A stretch of 64,000 nucleotides of DNA from Nitrospirillum amazonense (GCF_007828035.1 NZ_VITV01000015.1:1-64000); one strand, 5' to 3'. Numbered from the stretch's first letter, positions 46,794 through 56,132 are shown. Translations and numbers: made by a program. The notes: a model not told the origin generated them from the letters alone.

Positions 46794-47122
46794 CGTCTTT
46801 AGCCTTTTGTCCAGCCGGCACCCAAACCGCTGCCGCGTTGGGATGTCGGGATTGGCGGTGGCACGGACGATGGAAGCAAGGGCTCGTGCGGGCACGGACC
46901 AGCGCTTTTGGGGAAACCCAAAAGGGGCGTGCCTGCCAGCGAACCCACGGCCCCCGCGACCGTGGTGGCGGACAACGCCTGATTTACAGCGGAAGATCTG
47001 ACCAAAAGCCTAATCTCCGCAGGTCCGCCTGTTTCGAGGCTGAACCTACAGAGGGTTGTGTTACGGGAAAAGCCGCTCTTTGTATCGTTTTGTAACGGAG
47101 CTTTACGTGGCGTTCCGGAAGG

Positions 47123-47142
47123 CCTGGACCGGTACCTCCAGG
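47123..47142. promoter_or_regulatory. Palindromic element 1 before the Pls-like gene
   Basis: CCTGGA and TCCAGG flank CCGGTACC. The core GGACCGGTACC recurs 138 nt downstream. Possible regulator site, 277 nt before the start codon. Confidence 0.35.
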
Positions 47143-47260
47143 GAAGTAGGCTTTCCCCCTCGCCCCCCTTTATTTTGTATGCGACCCTGGGTCCAGAGGC
47201 CAACCGCTTGACATGGGGGGTCGATCAGCCATCTACAACAGGTGTGTATCGGATAGGTTC

Positions 47261-47278
47261 GGACCGGTACCGAGGTCC
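47261..47278. promoter_or_regulatory. Palindromic element 2 before the Pls-like gene
   Basis: GGACC and GGTCC flank GGTACCGA; shares GGACCGGTACC with element 1 at 47126-47136. It lies 141 nt before the start codon, close to where a promoter would be expected. Confidence 0.35.
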
Positions 47279-47418
47279 CCTGCGCTCACACGAATTCGGG
47301 GTGCCCATCCCTACGTAGGGGATGAAAACGGTCATGGGAATGTGGACCTTTACCGGCGTATACCGGGTTCCCCCGGGCGGGCGGCTCCTCGCCCCCGGGG
47401 CTCAAGGGTGGGACGTTG

Positions 47419-50400
47419 ATGCTCAGCGGTTCGTTGATCGCCGAACGGATGGAGGCGGAGGGGCCCGGCCAGCAGCCGGGCGGCCCGCATCACGGCCTGG
47501 CCGGCGCCCAGACGCTGGCGGCGCTGTTCCTGGCGCGCGTCGCCGCCACGCCGGCCTTGCCAGCGGTGGAAACCGGCGACGGTTTCATGCTGACCTGGGG
47601 CGACATGGGCGAATGGGCTCGCCGTGTCGCCGCCACCCTGGCCGCCCGGGGCGTGGGCCCCGGCGCCCGAATCATGCTGCGCGGCCGTGGCACTGCGGAA
47701 TTATACGCCTGCCTGTTCGGCATCCTGTTGCGCCGCGCCGCCTATATTCCCATCGACGCCAGCTGGCCCGCCGCTCGGGTGGCCAGCATCGCGGAACAAT
47801 CCGATAGCGTGCTGATGGTCGATGCCGCCGGCGACTTCGCCGTGCCCGGCGTCGCCTCGGTGGCGCCGGAAGACCTGATCGGCACAGCCCTGCTGGACGA
47901 CCCCATCGTCTCGGCCCATGGCTTGCCGGACGCGGTGTTGCCGGCCACGCCGGCCGACACCTGCTATCTCATCTTCACCTCCGGCACGACCGGCCTGCCC
48001 AAGGGTGTCGTGCTGTCGCACGGCGCCGTCATGACCTATGTGCGCGGCGCCTCGCAGGTCTATCAGCTGGCCGAGACGGACCGGGTATGGCAGGGCTTCT
48101 CGCTGGCCTTCGACGCCTCCGTGGAAGAGGTGTGGCTGGCCGTGGCCGCGGGCGCCTGCCTGCTGCCGGCCTCGGGCCTGGTGATGCGCGACCCGCAGCT
48201 GCTGGCCAGCGAGTTGCGCTGCCGCCGCGCCACCTTCTTCTCCACCGTCCCCACCCTGCTGGGCCTGATCGATGAGGATCTGCCCGATGTCCGCCTGCTG
48301 GTGGTGGGGGGTGAGACCTGTTCCGCCGCCCTGGTCGACCGTTGGGCGCCGGGCCGGCGCATGCTGAACACCTACGGGCCCACCGAGGCCTCGGTGGTGG
48401 CGACGGCCGATGAGGCCCGCGCCGGCCAGCCGGTGACCATCGGCCGGGGACTGCCCGGCTACCGGGTGCTGGTGCTGGGCCCGGACGGCCTGCCGGTGCC
48501 GGTGGGCGAGACGGGGGAGATCCATATCGGCGGCCCGGCCCTGGCCGACGGTTACCTGAACCGGCCGGAGGAAACGGCCAAGCGCTTCAAGGTGGACGCC
48601 GCCGGACAGCGGCTCTACGCCACCGGCGACCTGGGCCGGCCCCTGATCGATGGCCGCGTCGATTTCCTGGGCCGGGTGGACAACCAGGTGAAGCTGCGCG
48701 GCTTCCGCATCGAGCTGGGCGAGATCGAGGCCATCGCCGCCGGCTGCCCCGGCGTGCAGCTGGCCGCCGCCGCCGTGCGCCCCGTGGCCGGTGTCGACAG
48801 CATCGTCATCTGGTACGTCGGCACGGCGGACCGCAACACCATCGCCGCCCACGTCGCCGCGTCCGTCCCCGCCTACATGCGCCCCAGCTTCCTGGTGAAG
48901 GTGCCGGCCATGACCCGCACCGTGGGCGGCAAGATCGACCGGCGCGAACTGCCGGAACCCACGCCCCGCGACGTGCCGGAGGACATCGGCGACCCGCCCC
49001 AGGGCGAGGCGGAGGAAGAGGTGGCCGACGCCTTCGCCCAGGCGCTGGGCCGGCCCATCCGTGCCCGCGACGCCGACTTCTTCATGGACCTGGGCGGCCA
49101 TTCGCTGGCCGCGGCCTCGGCCATCTCCCGCCTGCGTCAGCGTCACCCCGGCGCCACCGTTCGCGCCCTGTACCTGAACCCCACCGTGCGGAGCCTGGCC
49201 CAGGTCCTGGCGGCGCCGCCGACGCCCAAGATCACCAGCGAGACACGGCGCGCCAGCACCCGCCGCCACCTGGCCTTCGGCCTGGCCCAGGCGCTGACCC
49301 TGCCGCTGGTGACGGCGCTGGGCGGCCTGCCCATGCTGGTCATGCTGGGCGTGCTGGTCCACCACGGCATGACCGGGCGGCTGAGTCCGCTGTCCTTCGT
49401 CATCATGGCCGGGCTGTCCATCGCCGCCCTGCCGGTATCCTTCGCCCTGTCCATCGCCGCCAAATGGCTGTTGCTGGGCCGCGTGCGCCCCGGACGTCAC
49501 CGCCTGTGGGGCCTGTGGCATTGGCGTTGGTGGACGGTCAGCCATATCGAGGCCGCCCTGCCCATGTCCTGGATCGCCGGCACGCCGCTCATGCGGCTGT
49601 ACGCCCGCGCCATGGGCGGGCGTATTGGCCATGGCAGCTTCCTGGGATGCCACGGCGGCATGCTGTGGGACCTGATCACCATCGGCGACCACGCCACGGT
49701 GGGCGAGGACACGCTGCTGCTGACCCACCATGTGCGCGCCGGCCATATCGAGATCGGCACCGTGGCCATCGGCTCGAACGCCACGGTGGGCGCCGCGTCC
49801 ATCGTCGGCCTGGGCAGCGCGCTGGAGGCCGGGGCCGGCCTGGACGCGCGCAGCTGCCTGATCGACGGGGCCGTGGTGCCGGCGGACGCGGTGTGGGCGG
49901 GCTCTCCCGCCGCGCCGTCGTCGCGGCCGGACTGGATGGTGGGCCGGGCGGATGGGCCCTTGCGTCCCCGCGCCGGCCGCTACCTGCTGGGCCTGGCCGG
50001 GCTCAGCCTGGTGCGCTTCCTGACCCTGCTGCCCCTGGCCGTCGCCTTCGCCCTGGTGCTGGGCACCGAGCTGCCCATCGCCCGCATGGGCCCGCTGTTG
50101 GTGCTGGCCGGCGTGGTCGGCGGGGCGGTGTGCATGCCCTGGACCGCCCTGGTGCTGCTGGGCGCCCGCCGCCTGGTGCCGCCGGTGGTGGGGCGCGCCA
50201 GCGTACGCCTGGACAGCATGGTGGAATGCCACCGCTGGTTCGCCGACCGCGTGCACCGCATGGCGGTGGAGCAGCTGTACACCGTCTATGGCAGCCTGTT
50301 TTCCGCCACCTGGCTGCGCCTGCTGGGCGCCAAGATCGGTCATGCCTGCGAGGTATCGACCGTGGCCCACGTGGTGCCGGAACAGCTGGAGGTGGGCGAC

Positions 50401-51351
50401 CGCGCCTTCCTGGCCGACGCCTCGCTGGTGGGCAGCCCCGCCATCCACGGCGGGCTGGTGCGCTTCGCGCCCACCCGGGTGGGCCATGACACCTTCGTCG
50501 GCAATTCCGCCTTCCTGCCGGCCGGCGCCGATCTGCCGGACAATTGCCTGGTGGGCGTGCTGTCCACCGCCCCCTCGGACGCCGGCCGCCAGACGGACTG
50601 GCTGGGCCTGCCGCCGGTGCGCCTGCCCCGGCGCCAGAAGGTGGAAGGCATTTCCGAGGCCTACACCGTCGCCCCCACGTCGCGCCTGATCGCCACCCGC
50701 GCCGTCATCGAGGCGCTGCGCATCCTGGTGCAGGGCGCCATCACCGGCACCGCCACCGTGGGCGCCCTGTGGCTGGCGGCCCATGCCCTGGCCGTCTCCA
50801 GCCTGTGGCTGGCCCTGCTGTGGCTGGGCCTGGGCCCGCTGGTCATCTGCATCAGCGCCGCCCTGCTGCTGGCCTGCGTGAAGTGGGGGGTGATTGGCCG
50901 CTTCCGCCCCGGCATCCATCCGCTGTGGAGCACAGCCGTCTGGCGCATCGAGTTCGTGACCTCGCTGTATGACGCCCTCGCGGGCTGGGTCCTGGGCCCC
51001 TTCCTGGGCACGCCTTTCCTGCCGCTGTACATGCGCCTGCTGGGTGCGACGGTGGGCCGCCGCGTCTATCTGGAAACGGCCTATCTGTGCGAGTTGGACA
51101 TGATCCACATCGGCGACGATGCCGCCATGGGCCCGGGCGTCACCCTGCAGACCCACCTGTTCGAGGACCGGGTCATGAAGCTGGGCCCCGTCACCATCGA
51201 GGCCGGCGCCCATGTCGGCGCCGGGTCCGTGGTGTTGTACGATTCCGTGCTGGGCCGGGGTTCCGAGCTGGGCCCCCTGTCCCTGGCCATGAAGGGCGAA
51301 CACCTGCCGGCCGGCAGCCGGTTCATCGGCTGCCCGGCGCAGCCTGTTTAG
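47419..51351 (+). CDS. Pls/PosA-type single-module synthetase (adenylation, carrier, membrane, hexapeptide domains)
   Basis: 1310 residues, start ATG 47419 (TTG just before). An amino-acid adenylation domain fills about 20-520: YLIFTSGTTGLPKGV (A3), FSLAFDASVEEVW (A4), NTYGPTEASVV (A5), TGDLGRP (A7), KLRGFRIELGEIEA (A8), GGKIDRRELP (A10). A carrier domain follows with S562 in DLGGHSLAAA for phosphopantetheine. After about 620 come six or so membrane helices and three soluble blocks with hexapeptide-repeat patterns. There is no condensation or thioesterase domain. This is the layout of epsilon-poly-lysine synthetase, which joins one amino acid iteratively. The A4 Asp implies an alpha-amino acid; the following Glu pair would suit a basic side chain. 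Product unknown. Confidence 0.9.
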   Translation: MLSGSLIAERMEAEGPGQQPGGPHHGLAGAQTLAALFLARVAATPALPAVETGDGFMLTWGDMGEWARRVAATLAARGVGPGARIMLRGRGTAELYACLFGILLRRAAYIPIDASWPAARVASIAEQSDSVLMVDAAGDFAVPGVASVAPEDLIGTALLDDPIVSAHGLPDAVLPATPADTCYLIFTSGTTGLPKGVVLSHGAVMTYVRGASQVYQLAETDRVWQGFSLAFDASVEEVWLAVAAGACLLPASGLVMRDPQLLASELRCRRATFFSTVPTLLGLIDEDLPDVRLLVVGGETCSAALVDRWAPGRRMLNTYGPTEASVVATADEARAGQPVTIGRGLPGYRVLVLGPDGLPVPVGETGEIHIGGPALADGYLNRPEETAKRFKVDAAGQRLYATGDLGRPLIDGRVDFLGRVDNQVKLRGFRIELGEIEAIAAGCPGVQLAAAAVRPVAGVDSIVIWYVGTADRNTIAAHVAASVPAYMRPSFLVKVPAMTRTVGGKIDRRELPEPTPRDVPEDIGDPPQGEAEEEVADAFAQALGRPIRARDADFFMDLGGHSLAAASAISRLRQRHPGATVRALYLNPTVRSLAQVLAAPPTPKITSETRRASTRRHLAFGLAQALTLPLVTALGGLPMLVMLGVLVHHGMTGRLSPLSFVIMAGLSIAALPVSFALSIAAKWLLLGRVRPGRHRLWGLWHWRWWTVSHIEAALPMSWIAGTPLMRLYARAMGGRIGHGSFLGCHGGMLWDLITIGDHATVGEDTLLLTHHVRAGHIEIGTVAIGSNATVGAASIVGLGSALEAGAGLDARSCLIDGAVVPADAVWAGSPAAPSSRPDWMVGRADGPLRPRAGRYLLGLAGLSLVRFLTLLPLAVAFALVLGTELPIARMGPLLVLAGVVGGAVCMPWTALVLLGARRLVPPVVGRASVRLDSMVECHRWFADRVHRMAVEQLYTVYGSLFSATWLRLLGAKIGHACEVSTVAHVVPEQLEVGDRAFLADASLVGSPAIHGGLVRFAPTRVGHDTFVGNSAFLPAGADLPDNCLVGVLSTAPSDAGRQTDWLGLPPVRLPRRQKVEGISEAYTVAPTSRLIATRAVIEALRILVQGAITGTATVGALWLAAHALAVSSLWLALLWLGLGPLVICISAALLLACVKWGVIGRFRPGIHPLWSTAVWRIEFVTSLYDALAGWVLGPFLGTPFLPLYMRLLGATVGRRVYLETAYLCELDMIHIGDDAAMGPGVTLQTHLFEDRVMKLGPVTIEAGAHVGAGSVVLYDSVLGRGSELGPLSLAMKGEHLPAGSRFIGCPAQPV

Positions 51352-51403
51352 GTGCCCCAACCGCCGGGCGGCTTTGCCCCCGCCCGTTGGCTCCAGGAAT
51401 AAA

Positions 51404-51432
51404 AAAGGGCGCCCTGGCGAGGGGCGCCCTTT
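51404..51432. terminator. Bidirectional terminator between Pls-like and carbonic anhydrase genes
   Basis: AAAGGGCGCCC (51404-51414) and GGGCGCCCTTT (51422-51432) form a perfect 11-bp stem, with an A-run before and T-rich bases after. Confidence 0.9.
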
Positions 51433-51453
51433 GTCGTTTCGGTCGCGTACCGG

Positions 51454-52068
51454 TTAGAGGGGAATACCCTCGATGCCCTCCTGCACCGACTTGAACTGGC
51501 CCGTGGCCTGGTTCAGCAGCAGCAGGTCGGCGTCGGCCACGTCGAACAGGCAGCCGTGCAGGCGCAGGCCGCCGGCCTCCACCGCCGCCTTGATCCAGGG
51601 GAAGGTAAGCAGGTTGGCGATGGTCAGGCGGATGACCTCGCGCTCGGCATCGGCGACGTCGTTCGCCTTGCCGCGCACGCTCTTGGCGATGGACATCCAA
51701 TGGCCGATGAAGTCGCCGTCGGCCTCCCCCTCCGCCATCAGGGCCTTAACACCGCCGCAGTGGGTGTGGCCCATGACGATGATGTCGCCCACGCGCAGCT
51801 GGCGCACGGCGAATTCCAGCGCGGCGCTGGTGCCGTGGAAATCGCTGTTGGGCTGGTAGGGTGGGATCAGGTTGGCGACGTTGCGGATGATGAACAGGTC
51901 GCCAGGCCCCGCCGAAAAGATCATCTGCGGGTCCACCCGGCTGTCACAGCAGGCGACCACGGCCGCGCGCGGGTTCTGCCCGACCTCGGCCAGCCATTGG
52001 AAGCGGCGGGCATATTCGGGAAGGGCGCTAGCGCGGAAATTCAGAAATCCCTCGATGAGCTTCCGCAT
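51454..52068 (-). CDS. can: Beta-class carbonic anhydrase
   Basis: 204 residues from ATG 52068 (GGAG 9-10 nt upstream); the longer open frame to 52257 is rejected. Zinc ligands C40, H101 and C104 with the Asp-Arg pair D42/R44 are present (ACCDSRVDP and GHTHCGGV). It interconverts CO2 and bicarbonate in the cytosol, supplying carboxylating enzymes at ambient CO2. It is a single gene, convergent with the Pls-like gene and separated by a terminator. Confidence 0.95.
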   Translation of the reverse strand: MRKLIEGFLNFRASALPEYARRFQWLAEVGQNPRAAVVACCDSRVDPQMIFSAGPGDLFIIRNVANLIPPYQPNSDFHGTSAALEFAVRQLRVGDIIVMGHTHCGGVKALMAEGEADGDFIGHWMSIAKSVRGKANDVADAEREVIRLTIANLLTFPWIKAAVEAGGLRLHGCLFDVADADLLLLNQATGQFKSVQEGIEGIPL

Positions 52069-52333
52069 AAAAGGTGTCTCCCGAAGTGCTGGCCCGATGT
52101 CGTTGCCGGAACATCGGAGCCGCCCCGATTGGTGGCCGTCGGCCATTGGTCTACTGGCTGATGGCGGCAAAATCCAGTCCCGTCGGCGGAACGGGCCCGC
52201 GCGCCGGCGGCTACCGGTCTTCTCCACGGCCTGGTTAACCCGGTCGGCGGGTGCCACATAAAGAGATGGCCCGGCGGACCGAAAGCCCGCAAGCTAGTCC
52301 GCCAGGAAAAGTTGCAGCCCTGAACCCGACCGC

Positions 52334-52792
52334 ATGAACCATCGCCAAATCCTGGACGCGGCCTTGCGTAGCCAGCCCGCCCCCCGCAGCCGCTACCTGA
52401 ACCTGGTCGCCGACCGGGTGGAGCGCGACGGCCGCTTCGCCGACCGCACCCACCTGCTGTACCCCGTGCTGGCGCGCGCCGCCGGGACGGTGGAACCCAT
52501 GCTGGAGCCCGTGGAATTCGTCGACCTGCTGGCGGAGTTCCTGGCCCACCACGGGGCGGCCATCGGCGCCGCGCTGTACGATCGCGCCTATCTCAAAGAT
52601 CCGGACCGGGCGCTGGCCGGCCCCGCCAGCCTGCTGTCGGGCTGGATATCCGCCCGCATCCTGGACGGCCTGCAATCCGGCCGCTATAGCCCGCCGGCCG
52701 ACCGCACCTATCGCTTCCATTCCGACAGCGGCGATATGGACGGCGCGCTGCGCGGCTTCCCCTTCCATGAAGAGGACGCCGCCGCCGACTGA
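52334..52792 (+). CDS. Hypothetical small acidic protein
   Basis: 152 residues, no signal peptide or membrane helix. Helical, with LLYPVLARAAGTVEPMLEPVEFVDLLAEFL and an aromatic C-terminal part (RTYRFHSD, RGFPFHEED). I recognise no family. Coding is supported by the consistent G/C at third positions and the protein-like composition. No good ribosome binding site precedes the ATG, so the start may be wrong. The DUF445 gene follows 157 nt later on the same strand. Confidence 0.6.
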   Translation: MNHRQILDAALRSQPAPRSRYLNLVADRVERDGRFADRTHLLYPVLARAAGTVEPMLEPVEFVDLLAEFLAHHGAAIGAALYDRAYLKDPDRALAGPASLLSGWISARILDGLQSGRYSPPADRTYRFHSDSGDMDGALRGFPFHEEDAAAD

Positions 52793-52949
52793 GGCTGGCG
52801 GCCAATCGCCGCGACCCGCGGCTTTCAGGGAACCGACTGGCCGGCGCCGCGGTTTCGACGTCACGGGTGGTTCCGTCCCGTCGGGGCCATATGGTCCGGG
52901 ACAGGGCCGCCGGGCGCCGTCATCATGAGGCCCGTCACACCCTCTCGGG

Positions 52950-54251
52950 ATGCCCATGCCTGACCATTCCCTGCCCCTGCCCTTCGACCCCGCCACCGCC
53001 GGCGATCGCGCCGCCGCCCTGCGCCGCTGGCGGCGCATCGCCGGCCTCTACCTCGGCACCGTCGCCTGCCTGTGGCTGGCGGCCCGGCTGGTGCCGCGTC
53101 TGCTGCCCGACTATATCGGCTGGCCTTGGCCCGGGTTCTGGAGTCTGCTGCGGGCCGTGGGGGAAGCGGGACTGGTGGGCGGGCTGGCCGACTGGTTCGC
53201 CGTCACGGCCCTGTTCCGCCATCCGCTGGGCGTCCCGGTGCCGCATACCGCCCTGGTGCCGCAGAACCGCGACCGCATTGCTGACGGCATCGCAACCTAT
53301 ATCGACAGCGAATTCCTCGCCCCCGACCGGCTGCGCGGCCAGGTGCAGCGCCTCAACGCCGCCGACCAGCTTGCCCGCGCCCTGGCCGATCCCGCCAACC
53401 GCGCCCAGTTGGCGGACCTGGCGCTGGCCTCCCTTCCACGGCTGCTGTCGCGCGGACGGGAGGCGGCCCTGCGCGAGGCGCTGGCGCGGGCGGCGATGGA
53501 GGGTCTGCGCGCCATGGACCTGCGGCCCATGGTCGCCCGCCTGCTGCGCGACGCCATCAACAGTCCCCTGTTCGAAGCCCTGATCCAGGAGGTGTCGGAT
53601 TACGGCGTGGTGCTGATCCACGGCAGCCGGCCACACATCCGCGACGCGGTCGCCACCCGGTCAAAATGGTGGATGCCGCGTACCCTGGACCGCAGCCTGG
53701 CCGACCAGGTGACGGATGCGCTGGCCGGTCACCTGTTCGACCTGCGCAGCCCCTACAGCGAGGCCGGTCACGCCCTGCGACAATGGCTGGCGGAAATCCC
53801 CGGCCGCATCCTGGACGGCGACCCGCTGGGGGACCGGCTGGCGTCGGTGCTGCGCAACGCCGTGGACATCAAAACCTTGCGGCTGCTGCTGCACCACCTC
53901 ATCGGCCGGTTGAAGTCGGCGGCGCTGGAGGACGCGGCCAAGCCGAACGGCGTGCTGCGCGACGCGCTGGACGCCATGTTGTTGTCGCTGGCGCAGGAGT
54001 TGGAGCAACCGGCCACCCGCGCCCGGCTGGACGCTGCGGTCGAGGGGGCCTTCCTGGCCGCCATCCCGGGCTGGCGCGTGTCGATCCGCAGCTTCATCAC
54101 CGACACCTTGAAGGCGCAGGACGCCGCCGATTTCGCCCGCCGCCTGGAAGAGGGCGTGGGCAAGGATCTACAGTTCATCCGCATCAACGGCACGGTGCTG
54201 GGCGCCCTGATCGGCGCCGCCCTGTACCTGTTGGACCTTACTTTCGGCTAA
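52950..54251 (+). CDS. DUF445 family membrane protein
   Basis: 433 residues. One N-terminal TM helix (LYLGTVACLWLAARLV), then the family block GEAGLVGGLADWFAVTALFRHPLG with PHTALVPQNRDRIADGIATYI, a long helical middle, and a C-terminal TM helix (TVLGALIGAALYLLDLTFG). This is COG2733 (E. coli YjiN type), inner membrane, function unknown. The helical middle would lie on one side of the membrane. Confidence 0.92.
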   Translation: MPMPDHSLPLPFDPATAGDRAAALRRWRRIAGLYLGTVACLWLAARLVPRLLPDYIGWPWPGFWSLLRAVGEAGLVGGLADWFAVTALFRHPLGVPVPHTALVPQNRDRIADGIATYIDSEFLAPDRLRGQVQRLNAADQLARALADPANRAQLADLALASLPRLLSRGREAALREALARAAMEGLRAMDLRPMVARLLRDAINSPLFEALIQEVSDYGVVLIHGSRPHIRDAVATRSKWWMPRTLDRSLADQVTDALAGHLFDLRSPYSEAGHALRQWLAEIPGRILDGDPLGDRLASVLRNAVDIKTLRLLLHHLIGRLKSAALEDAAKPNGVLRDALDAMLLSLAQELEQPATRARLDAAVEGAFLAAIPGWRVSIRSFITDTLKAQDAADFARRLEEGVGKDLQFIRINGTVLGALIGAALYLLDLTFG

Positions 54252-54501
54252 GCCGCCCGTGTCGCAGTTGGCCCTTTTGCGCCGCCTCGCTTTTGACAGA
54301 AGACGGGTGTAGGGGTTGACGAGCACCCGTTCCATCCCGCAGGGTCGCCCCGCCAGGGATTAACCCTATCCTTCCGTGGCAGCGGTGTCCCCATCGGGGA
54401 TGGATCGCGGCGGCGGGGAGACGGTTGCCCGAAGTCGACCTTGGCCCCTTCGACGCGACGCCGGACCGGGCCATCACGTGATTGCCATCGACGAGGACCG
54501 A

Positions 54502-55749
54502 ATGCGCGCCAAATTCTATCCCCTCATGCTGGGTGCCCTGCTGGCTGCCGGTATCGGGACCGCCCAGGCCAAGGACAAGGACAAGGCCGACGCCACGCCG
54601 CCGGAAAAGCAGATCAGCAAGGAGCTGACCCCGTCGCTGCAGGCCGCCCAGAAGGCGCTGGACGAGAAGAACTACCAGGCCATCATCGACGCCACCGCGC
54701 AGGCCGAGGCCGCCAAGGCCGACCGTACGCCGTACGAGAATTTCTTCATCGCCGAGATGCGCGTGCAGGCCTACCTGGGCCTGAACGACACGCCGCACCT
54801 GATCGACGCGCTGGAGGCCGAACTGGCCACCAACCAGCTGCCCGAAGCGGACGCAGCCAAGCGCGAGCGCACCCTGTCGCAGCTATATTACCAGAACAAG
54901 GACTACGCCAAGTTCCTGGCGAAGTCGGACGCCGTTATCCAGAAGGGCGGCGCCACGCCGGAGATGTACACCCTGCGCTGCCAGGCGTCCTGGTCGCTGA
55001 AGGACTGGGCCGCGACTGACACGAACTGCAAGCAGGCCATCGACGCTGATGAGAAGGCCGGCAAGCCGGCGCAGGAGCAGGTCTACCAGATGCTGGTGGA
55101 CAGCGCCGCGCAGCGCAAGGATTACGGCAGCTACGTCGATTACATCGCCATTCTGCTGCAGCACTACCAGAAGCCGGACTACTGGGCCGACTACCTGGGC
55201 TTCCTGCCGCGCAAACTCGGCCCCGCCGCCTCCGATCGCCTGGCCCTGGACGTGTACCGCCTGAGCGCGCGCGTCGGCGCCATCAAGGGCAGCAACGAGT
55301 ATCTGGAGTACGCCGACCTGGCCACCCGCGCCACCTTGCCGGGCGAAGCCAAGGCCATCCTGGAAAAGGGCCAGAGCCAGTTGGCCGGCAACCCGACCGC
55401 CAAGCAGATGTTGGCCGAGGCGACGAAGGCCGCGGCCGAGGACCAGAAGGGCATCGACAAGCAGGTCGCCGAAGTGTCCAAGGCCCCCACGGGCCTGCCG
55501 CTGGAGAAACTGGGCGAGGCCTATGCCAGCTACGGCAACTACACCAAGGCCATTGAGCTGATCCAGAAGGGCATCGACAAGGGCGGCCTGAAGAACCCCA
55601 ACGACGCCAAGCTGCACCTGGCCGTCGCCTACCTGAACGCCGGCCAGAAGGACCAGGCCCAGAAGGCCTTCCAGGAATTGACCAGCGCGCCGGAAGGTGT
55701 CGGCGAACTGGCCAAGGCCTGGCTGCTGTACCTGAACCAGCCGGCTTGA
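54502..55749 (+). CDS. Periplasmic TPR-repeat protein
   Basis: 415 residues, ATG 54502 with GAGG 7 nt upstream. A signal peptide ends at GIGTAQAKDKD (about residue 20). The rest is helical repeats: early units (SLQAAQKALDEKNYQAIIDAT, RTLSQLYYQNKDYAKFLAKSD) and late ones (GEAYASYGNYTKAIELIQKG, AVAYLNAGQKDQAQKAFQEL). Lys-rich charged start after cleavage. Likely a periplasmic scaffold; no partner is apparent from its neighbours. Dispersed repeat copy 4 and a terminator follow. Confidence 0.85.
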   Translation: MRAKFYPLMLGALLAAGIGTAQAKDKDKADATPPEKQISKELTPSLQAAQKALDEKNYQAIIDATAQAEAAKADRTPYENFFIAEMRVQAYLGLNDTPHLIDALEAELATNQLPEADAAKRERTLSQLYYQNKDYAKFLAKSDAVIQKGGATPEMYTLRCQASWSLKDWAATDTNCKQAIDADEKAGKPAQEQVYQMLVDSAAQRKDYGSYVDYIAILLQHYQKPDYWADYLGFLPRKLGPAASDRLALDVYRLSARVGAIKGSNEYLEYADLATRATLPGEAKAILEKGQSQLAGNPTAKQMLAEATKAAAEDQKGIDKQVAEVSKAPTGLPLEKLGEAYASYGNYTKAIELIQKGIDKGGLKNPNDAKLHLAVAYLNAGQKDQAQKAFQELTSAPEGVGELAKAWLLYLNQPA

Positions 55750-55791
55750 TGCCATCTCCCAGGCGCCCCTGACCACGCGTCTCATGCCGAC

Positions 55792-55879
55792 AGCCAGCGA
55801 CCGCTGGCTCCGCAGCGAGCACCGGAGGGCGGAGCGAGGATAGCCAAGCCGCCGGATGGCGGCGCCCGGCGCCTGAGGG
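55792..55879 (+). repeat. Dispersed structured repeat, copy 4
   Basis: Hairpin AGCCAGCG-AC-CGCTGGCT (55792-55809), then CGCAGCGAGCACCG, a second stem (CTCCGC/GCGGAG), ATAGCCAAG, hairpin GCCGCC-GGAT-GGCGGC and the end block CCCGGCGCCTGAGGG. It lies 42 nt after the stop of the TPR gene and 29 nt before its terminator, so it would be part of that mRNA. Confidence 0.8.
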
Positions 55880-55908
55880 AACCGCGCCAAAAGCGCAATA
55901 AAGTAAGG

Positions 55909-55944
55909 AACGGGGTCGGCCCAGTGCCGGCCCCGTTGCTTTTT
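55909..55944 (+). terminator. Terminator after the TPR gene
   Basis: AACGGGGTCGGC (55909-55920) and GCCGGCCCCGTT (55926-55937) form a 12-bp stem with one T-G pair and a 5-nt loop, followed by GCTTTTT. Confidence 0.9.
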
Positions 55945-56132
55945 GGCGGGAAAGCCCCGGATTCTGGCCTGGTCCGTCCGGCTGGCCTCGACGGGGCCGG
56001 GGGCGCCCGCTAAACTCCCGGCCCATCCAGCCCGGCGCCCGCTTGAAGGGGCTCACGAAAGCGGCCGGCGCCTACACGACGACGTCGATACGACGCAGAT
56101 GGGGATTCCTCACATATGACGGATTTCATCCG

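Larger units (their letters stand above)
46794..47418. other. Long divergent intergenic region between efflux and Pls-like genes
   Basis: 625 bases without a convincing gene. It holds a CTTTTGGG-GAAA-CCCAAAAG hairpin (46905-46924) before the adaptor gene, two related GGACCGGTACC palindromic elements (47123-47142, 47261-47278), and a CATCCC-TACGTA-GGG element near 47310. TTGACA at 47208-47213 is a -35 match but has no good -10 at the right distance. Confidence 0.45.

Noticed and set aside
47208-47240. Sigma-70 promoter starting with TTGACA
   Set aside because: No acceptable -10 at 16-18 nt spacing.
47701-51360. Very long minus-strand frame opposite the Pls-like synthetase
   Set aside because: Shadow frame with low-complexity product; the plus strand has all adenylation motifs.
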